Under the pieces are notes generated by a model that saw nothing but the letters and a program-made list of their open reading frames with translations, made no database searches and was not told the origin of the DNA. This document shows, piece by piece, positions 63,894 through 64,000 of a DNA stretch of 64,000 bases; position 1 is the first letter of the stretch, and each line of letters begins with the position of its first letter. This stretch comes from Entamoeba invadens IP1 (Eukaryota; Evosea; Mastigamoebida; Endamoebidae), in NCBI RefSeq assembly GCF_000330505.1, contig NW_004443648.1, positions 180,536 to 244,535 on the forward strand. The letters are read 5' to 3'. Position numbers and translations under genes: made by a program.

Positions 63894-64000
63894 ATGCCTC
63901 TCATACAAATAGAGCATTTAGTAAACAACGGGATCATCAATGTCGTCTCTTCTTTCTCACCAGACCAAACATTTTTTGGGACCAAAATGGATGAAGCTGA
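63894..64000 (+). CDS. Start of an unknown gene, cut by window edge
   Basis: ATG 63894 opens a frame (MPLIQIEHLVNNGIINVVSS) that stays open to the end of the window (35 codons). Base composition switches from A/T desert to coding-like at the ATG, and AAGAACTTATT lies about 18 bases upstream as a possible GAAC element. Too short to name. Confidence 0.6.
   Translation, partial: MPLIQIEHLVNNGIINVVSSFSPDQTFFGTKMDEA

Overview
The window is nuclear DNA of an Entamoeba-type amoebozoan. E. invadens is the best guess, but the species is inferred. Support comes from several directions: AT-rich DNA with dense, almost intron-poor genes; short introns (about 42-118 nt) that nearly all start GTTTGT; GAAC and TATA motifs just upstream of ATGs; two receptor-like transmembrane kinases (TMKs) with Cys-rich ectodomains; an Entamoeba-style ubiquitin; a Jacob-like chitin-binding lectin; and a family typical of the genus (N-terminal F-box-like, leucine-rich). 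About 45 genes lie on both strands with no operon logic. Three 100-N assembly gaps (7857-7956, 22506-22605, 37904-38003) are placeholders of unknown true length; the reading frame changes across the second.

Layout. 1-5.2 kb: unknown genes and one F-box/LRR-like protein. 5.6-12.9 kb: PPP phosphatase, chitin-binding lectin, 4'-phosphopantetheinyl transferase, small unknowns, tetraspanin, NAA10-like acetyltransferase, PDI-like protein. 13.8-19.3 kb: LIM protein, monomeric ubiquitin, four-exon TMK. 20.3-27.9 kb: EMC4, oxysterol-binding protein, glutaminyl cyclase, CRM1-like exportin, a four-TM protein. 28.4-35.1 kb: APC10, SLC13-like anion transporter, COG4 and three ribosomal protein genes (eS19, eS24, uL30) sharing AACCCT promoter motifs. 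36-43.5 kb: unknown genes, a CH/TLDc protein and two transposon-derived elements. 43.5-53.6 kb: Hsp70-like, CDC25-like, MESH1-like, ARF-like, second TMK, four-TM protein, and a talin-F0-like ubiquitin fold with a CaaX box. 54-64 kb: ankyrin-SH3 protein, a Mutator-type miniature element, PP2C-like phosphatase, CPSF30, DENN protein, alpha-kinase, and the start of a further gene.

Most genes needed re-annotation from the bases: introns were placed by matching reading-frame phase and protein-family continuity, and starts were moved to real ATGs. Several splice acceptors are AAG rather than TAG. The LIM gene appears to have its start codon assembled by splicing. The genes are housekeeping and signalling (protein export and ER, Golgi tethering, nuclear export, cell cycle, translation, mRNA 3' processing, actin and adhesion) rather than one pathway. 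The strongest non-gene findings are three elements with terminal inverted repeats and target-site duplications. All family assignments were made by eye from motifs; no database search was run.
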